A stretch of DNA of 64,000 bases from Cryptomeria japonica (Eukaryota; Streptophyta; Pinopsida; Cupressales; Cupressaceae), in NCBI RefSeq assembly GCF_030272615.1, contig NC_081406.1:266584192-266648191 (forward strand), written 5' to 3'. A program made the translations under genes and the position numbers. The notes beneath the pieces are model-generated. The model made no database searches, was not told where the DNA came from, and saw only the letters and a list, made by a program, of their open reading frames with translations. Below are positions 59,189 through 64,000 of the stretch, piece after piece. The number at the start of each line of letters is the position of its first letter. Position 1 is the first letter of the stretch.

Positions 59189-62100
59189 GTTCTTACTTAC
59201 TAAAATGATAGAATAAAATGGGATTTTCTATTAGTGAAGATAAACAATTTCAAAAGTATATGATTCTTTTATATTAAAGATTAAATTTGGGAAAAATATA
59301 ACTGAGTGAAAATTGATGAATAAACTATTCAATTGTAAATGATATTTTACCAAACGTTAACAATATGCCTTATTGAAGACATGTTAGTGTTGTTAGCCTC
59401 ACTTACTATTTATCATACATAGGTTTATTATTTGTGCTAACTCAAGACTCTTATCAGATAATAAATCTTTGTATCATTTAACTTTTGCACTTCATCAATC
59501 TGTTGCAGTGAAAAACTTATTAGTCGAGGATATTTAATTAGCAGCAATCTTACACATTTTCCATATCTAGACAATTGTTCAGATGTTAGAAAATTATTAT
59601 TCTTCAAAGTTTCATATTCATAAGAATAAATTTTAATATAATGTTCAGTTTGATTTTGTATTTGCTTCTTTAAAATATAAATATGATCTTATCAACAATT
59701 GTTTAATAAGAAATTCCATATAAGATTTGATGATTTAGAATAATTTGAAAATATCAATCTTGATGATGGATCACTGAGTGTGATCTAAAACGTCAATAAA
59801 AAAAACATACATAACTAATCTAAAAGCAACTCTCACAATATGAACTATAGAAAACTTATACCTACTAATTTGGAAATATCTAAGACCTAGTCAAGGTCAC
59901 ATCTAATACAATAATAGTTTAGTTAAAAAATAAAATAAAATAAAATAAAATTTTCTAATGTGCTTAACTTTGATTATATTTTATGTATCTATGAAAATTA
60001 ATGGTAGTATTATTTGACAACAATAATTCTATGGAAGATGTGTAACTAATACACAAATAATTAAAAATAAAAGAGCTAGCTTCAAACATTTTGTTCTTGC
60101 AATATATAATGCTTACCCAAATTCTAGTTTTATCTAAAGTCACAAGAACCATGTGCTTATTAAGCCCCCTAGAATGAGAGGCTCTAATCCATAAGAAAAA
60201 TGCTCGAATATGTGCTCAAAGCAAAAGAAGAAGATAGCTTTTCACAAAGCCTTATAAAGCGCTTCATTTGAATTATACATTCAATGGGTTTCTAGAACAA
60301 AGCCTTTTTTTAACAGCAGCAACATATCTCTCTCTATATGCACATTGGCTGAAGAAATGTATGTAAAATCTGCAAGCATGTCAACTAAAAGGACAAGCAT
60401 GATGGTCTTAGACCTAAAATTTGGGGGTAGTGTCTATTCAGCAATTTAAAATGTAAAAGTTATCAAAAGTGGATTTAGAATTTTTTTAACACCTCCTTTA
60501 TATAAAGGTACGGTTTATCTGCATGAATAGTCGTTTCTAGATTTGGGTAGGATGAAATTGATGTTGGATTTGGTATTGAACCTAAGACTTTGGTAGGTGA
60601 CTTGAATGTTAGATTTAAAAGATAAGATGATGTTATAATATGAATGATGATAATGTTTTGATTTATAGATGAAATCTACAATTAGAAGTTAGAAGAGACT
60701 TATGATACATGGCTTAAAATGTTAGGAATTGGGGGATAGGTGATAGGTTAATGAATGGACCCTAATGGGCAATTTTTAAATGTGATCTAGGGTTGTGATT
60801 TATGGTGTAAGGCTTGGGATACGAAATGGAATAGGTCTATGGTTGATCCTTAAAGGAAAACTACTGGATATGCATGTTGGGATTTAGTTAAAGATGTAGG
60901 GTGGGTTGGATTACCTTAGGATACAAACAAATTTTATTCTTAATGGTTGTAGGGTGAGGTTGATTGATGTAGATGGTTTTTGGATGTGAAAATGGATTCA
61001 AAGATGGTTGACACCTAAAATTTAGCAAGAGAAAAATCCTAATCTAAGAAAACAAAAGTAAAGAATTTCACATTTTTGGATTTTTGGTCTAAGGTTGAAT
61101 AGATAAGCTCAAAGAGTACACATTAAAAATTCTAAAATTATTCAATAAAAGATGTGTACTTAGTTATAAGCCCACCAATATGCATTATCCAAATGTGGTG
61201 TGTAAGTCTTATATTAGGTAAACCAATTATTTTTTTATAACCCAAGATCAATCATAATGTCATGAGGGGGGAACATAGATAGCATACCCGTCCATTTTTT
61301 GGGGCACATGTTGAGTAAATTTTTTAGACTAACTACTTACTAGTGCATTACAACCAAGCACAATTGAAAGGTATTAATCTAGGATGTATAATCTTTTTAG
61401 GGAATCTTGAATATACAAGTAAAAGTATGAGGATTAAATCTTTGAAATATAACCCATCTACAAGCATGACACCTAAGAAAACATGGAGGTCCCTTCACCT
61501 TGTGTCCTAATGAATAGGGGCCCCAAGGCTATGCCAAACGTGATGATGAGTCTTTTGAGGTACAAATTTTTCTCTTCCACCTTTACATGCCTCATCAGAA
61601 CATATGATTGAAACCATTCTCTAGGGTGATAGAATCCCTAGATAGGTGTCCTAAAAATAAATTTGGGAATAAGTTTAAATTTTCATTTGTAGTTTAAATT
61701 TTTATCTTGGTGCTTGACACAAAGATTTAGAACTTTAGTTTGTGAACCTCCCCCACTTATGAGTGAAATCTTGAGGAAAAAAAAATTCAAAAAGATTATG
61801 AGATTACATTAATTGGTTTTTCCATTATATATGTCATTATATAATTCATTTTTTCTATTTTAATGTGTATAATTTTTATTGTATTAGGTGGAGCACCAAA
61901 AAAAATTAGACAAGAGGCTGAGTTAGCAAGTTTGAAAGCAACCGTCATCATATGCCTCTCCATCCAATCAATAATAAAAGGTGGTTCATGATCTATTCCC
62001 TTACCCTAGAGAGGGATGAGTACATTAGTATCCTTTGTTGTATGCATATATGGAAATTTTGTACATGCATTTCTATATTCAAATATGTGGAATTATACAC

Positions 62101-62458
62101 CTATATGGCTTTGTTATAAGCCTATATGGATTTCTTATACATGTATATTATAGTTTTATCGACATATAACTTTATATGCCTATATGACATTTTTTTTACT
62201 AATGTTCTCCATATTTTCTATAAATGATTAATTGAATAAATGAATATTTATACAAGTCAAATATGGATATTTTGATTTGAATAAAATAAATAAATTCCCA
62301 ATTCTTTTAGTCTTTAATCTTGTCTAGAGAGTTAGATAGTAGTTTATATCATAGTTGGTTACTTTGGCTTGGTCATGTGGGGAATTGATTGGATGTCATG
62401 GTTTAGATGAATTGTTTGTCCTAATATTTAGTGAGTTTGGTTGATTGGTTGAATTGTT
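59189..62458. other. AT-rich spacer, nothing firmly recognised
   Basis: About 3.3 kb of AT-rich DNA without a supported gene. Around 60540-61000 the plus strand has faint LINE-endonuclease-like words (VGDLNVRF) in a frame full of stops; this is too weak to annotate. Confidence 0.45.
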
Positions 62459-64000
62459 TGAAGGAACACAATGGAATACTGAGAGGGGGGTGAATCAGTG
62501 GTAATAAAAAATTTAACTTCTAAATGATCTAGACTTAATAGTAGTAATCATAAAATCATGAGAAGAGATATTAAACACATTTAATCACACACAAATAAAA
62601 GGCAAACCCATAACATTGGCTATACGAGGAAAACCCGTGGTGGGGAAAAACCTTGGTGAGAAATGTTGTTGGAGTCTACTGCTCCAATCCAGCCTCATGA
62701 GTAAATCATTGATTACAAAGTTTAGGGCACAAACCCCTGAAGTTTATGGACACGAACCTACCAAAGGAGCACCAACCCCTAGCTTTATGGGCACCAACCC
62801 AAAGGAGCACCAACCCCTAATCTGAGCACCCACTCAGATGAATACAATGAACATATAAATAAATACAATTTATGCACCTTGTTACAAATGAGGTTTTGTA
62901 ACACCTTACTGTTTTGCTCTACTTTTGAGGTTGACTTGACTTTTTCAGCTCTCTAATCTTAGGCCTCAATCTCAACTTTTTGCTCTCTGATCTTTGTCTA
63001 CTCTTATTCTATGTTCTCTACTCTTAACCTTCTTCTTATCTCTGCATCCAACTTTCTAGTCTCTGCTTGGTTCAGTCCTCTTTCTCTGCCTCTCACAGTG
63101 TATATAACCCACTATGTTATCTACCTCGTGTAATGGCTGCCAAAATGCCCTAAAGAAATAATCTAAAATCTACTAACAAATGGAGATAATTTTTTTTTTT
63201 AAACATCCATTACACCATGCTAACATTATCATACGTCAATATAACATTAACTAATTGCACAAACACATAATACACCATGTATAACACCATAATCAATATT
63301 ACACAAGCGGATAAATTCTTTCTAAACATCAACTTATCTCTAAATATTCTCCCATGAACACATCCATTCCCTAGGGTATCTTAATGTCGCTACTTGACAT
63401 CATTTAACATAACACTTATCTATCTAGAATTTGATATTCTATTAATATTCAACTAACCATTTACATTCCATGCAACTAAATTAGCATTAACACATATGCA
63501 TAACTCATCACATTGCATTTGCTTACGTTCATTTTAAAATACTAATCAAATGTGCCTAATGACCACATTGATTCATCAACCACTTAACACATCATGAATC
63601 TAATATGCATTTATCCTTCTCCTACATATGGAACCAGATTATTTCCTTAAGCACAATCATTACACTCATCTAGAATACTATCTATATTTGTAAGCAAGAT
63701 TATAATAGAAAGCACTTATTTTCTTCCGAATAGGAGACCATGCTACTAAACAATTTCAAGAATCATATTCAAATACTATAAACATAATCTACTCATTAAA
63801 TCCCTTAAATCAACATAGTATCTCAATCCCATCATAACAAACATTTATTCAACATGAACCAAATATTAATACATCATTTTTACAAGATCTTGGTTTATAC
63901 ATCATCAAGACCTAACACATAAGAGTACATAGAACAAGCACATGGTCTTTATTACTACATCACATCCTAGATGCTTAATGTTACCAGTTACTTAGCTACA
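62459..64000 (-). mobile_element. Copia-like LTR, partial (runs to the window end)
   Basis: The segment starts TGAAGGAACAC and soon has ATACTGAGAGGGGGGTGAATCA (62477-62498), then GAGGAAAACCCGTGGTGGGG and AAAAACCTTGGTGAGAAATG. These are the same landmarks, in the same order, as at the start of the Element 1 and Element 2 LTRs, so it is read as a minus-strand copia-type LTR of a further family. A short tandem repeat CCAAAGGAGCACCAACCCCTA lies at about 62759-62820. No right end, primer site or polypurine tract appears before the window ends. Confidence 0.6.

Noticed and set aside
60540-61000. Faint endonuclease-like words (VGDLNVRF) on plus
   Set aside because: Stops in every few codons and no further motifs; could be a very old LINE but is not supportable.

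Overview
The window looks like nuclear DNA from a seed plant with a large, repeat-rich genome, most likely a gymnosperm (conifer); the species is an inference I cannot prove. Coding density is very low and there is no intact host gene. Almost every protein-like signal belongs to a transposable element: L1-type LINEs with a plant ORF1 domain (DUF4283-like), copia and gypsy LTR elements with plant-type primer-binding sites and polypurine tracts, a plant mobile domain (PMD), and tRNA-derived SINE-like pieces. The rest is AT-rich spacer.

Layout. 1-7.9 kb: decayed repeats, a 21-22 bp minisatellite, two SINE-like copies, a probable gypsy LTR edge, a 115 bp (TA)n tract and a 5'-truncated LINE tail with an RNase H domain (LINE-D). 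7929-21504: a minus-strand copia element (Element 1) with long LTRs. Its left LTR holds a solo LTR (8846-9460, 5 bp duplication GTTGG). Its RNase H is split by a second LTR element (Element 2, 10971-17718, duplication ATAGA) that has zinc knuckles and a ~1058-codon ORF but no recognisable pol. 23241-31773: a short LINE tail (LINE-E) split by a plus-strand gypsy-type element (Element 3, 23983-31742, duplication GCTAT) carrying an antisense PMD gene. 32127-38689: LINE-A, plus strand, with a perfect 17 bp duplication. About 42.55-49.71 kb: LINE-B, plus strand. 51222-59175: LINE-C, minus strand, with a 13 bp duplication and all ORFs. 62459 to the end: part of another copia-like LTR.

How the genes work together. 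In LINE-A, -B and -C the ORF1 stop codon overlaps the ORF2 start in an ATGA, suggesting coupled translation. ORF2 encodes endonuclease, reverse transcriptase and a terminal plant-type RNase H. LINE-A and LINE-C also carry a third ORF downstream of RNase H, and these two are related to each other. By eye, part of that ORF3 also resembles part of the large ORF of Element 2. With the PMD gene of Element 3, three different retroelement classes here each carry an accessory ORF not needed for ordinary retrotransposition; this is the most interesting feature of the window. All copies are disabled, mainly by TAG and TGA codons at former CAG, TGG and CGA positions, as expected from cytosine-methylation decay.
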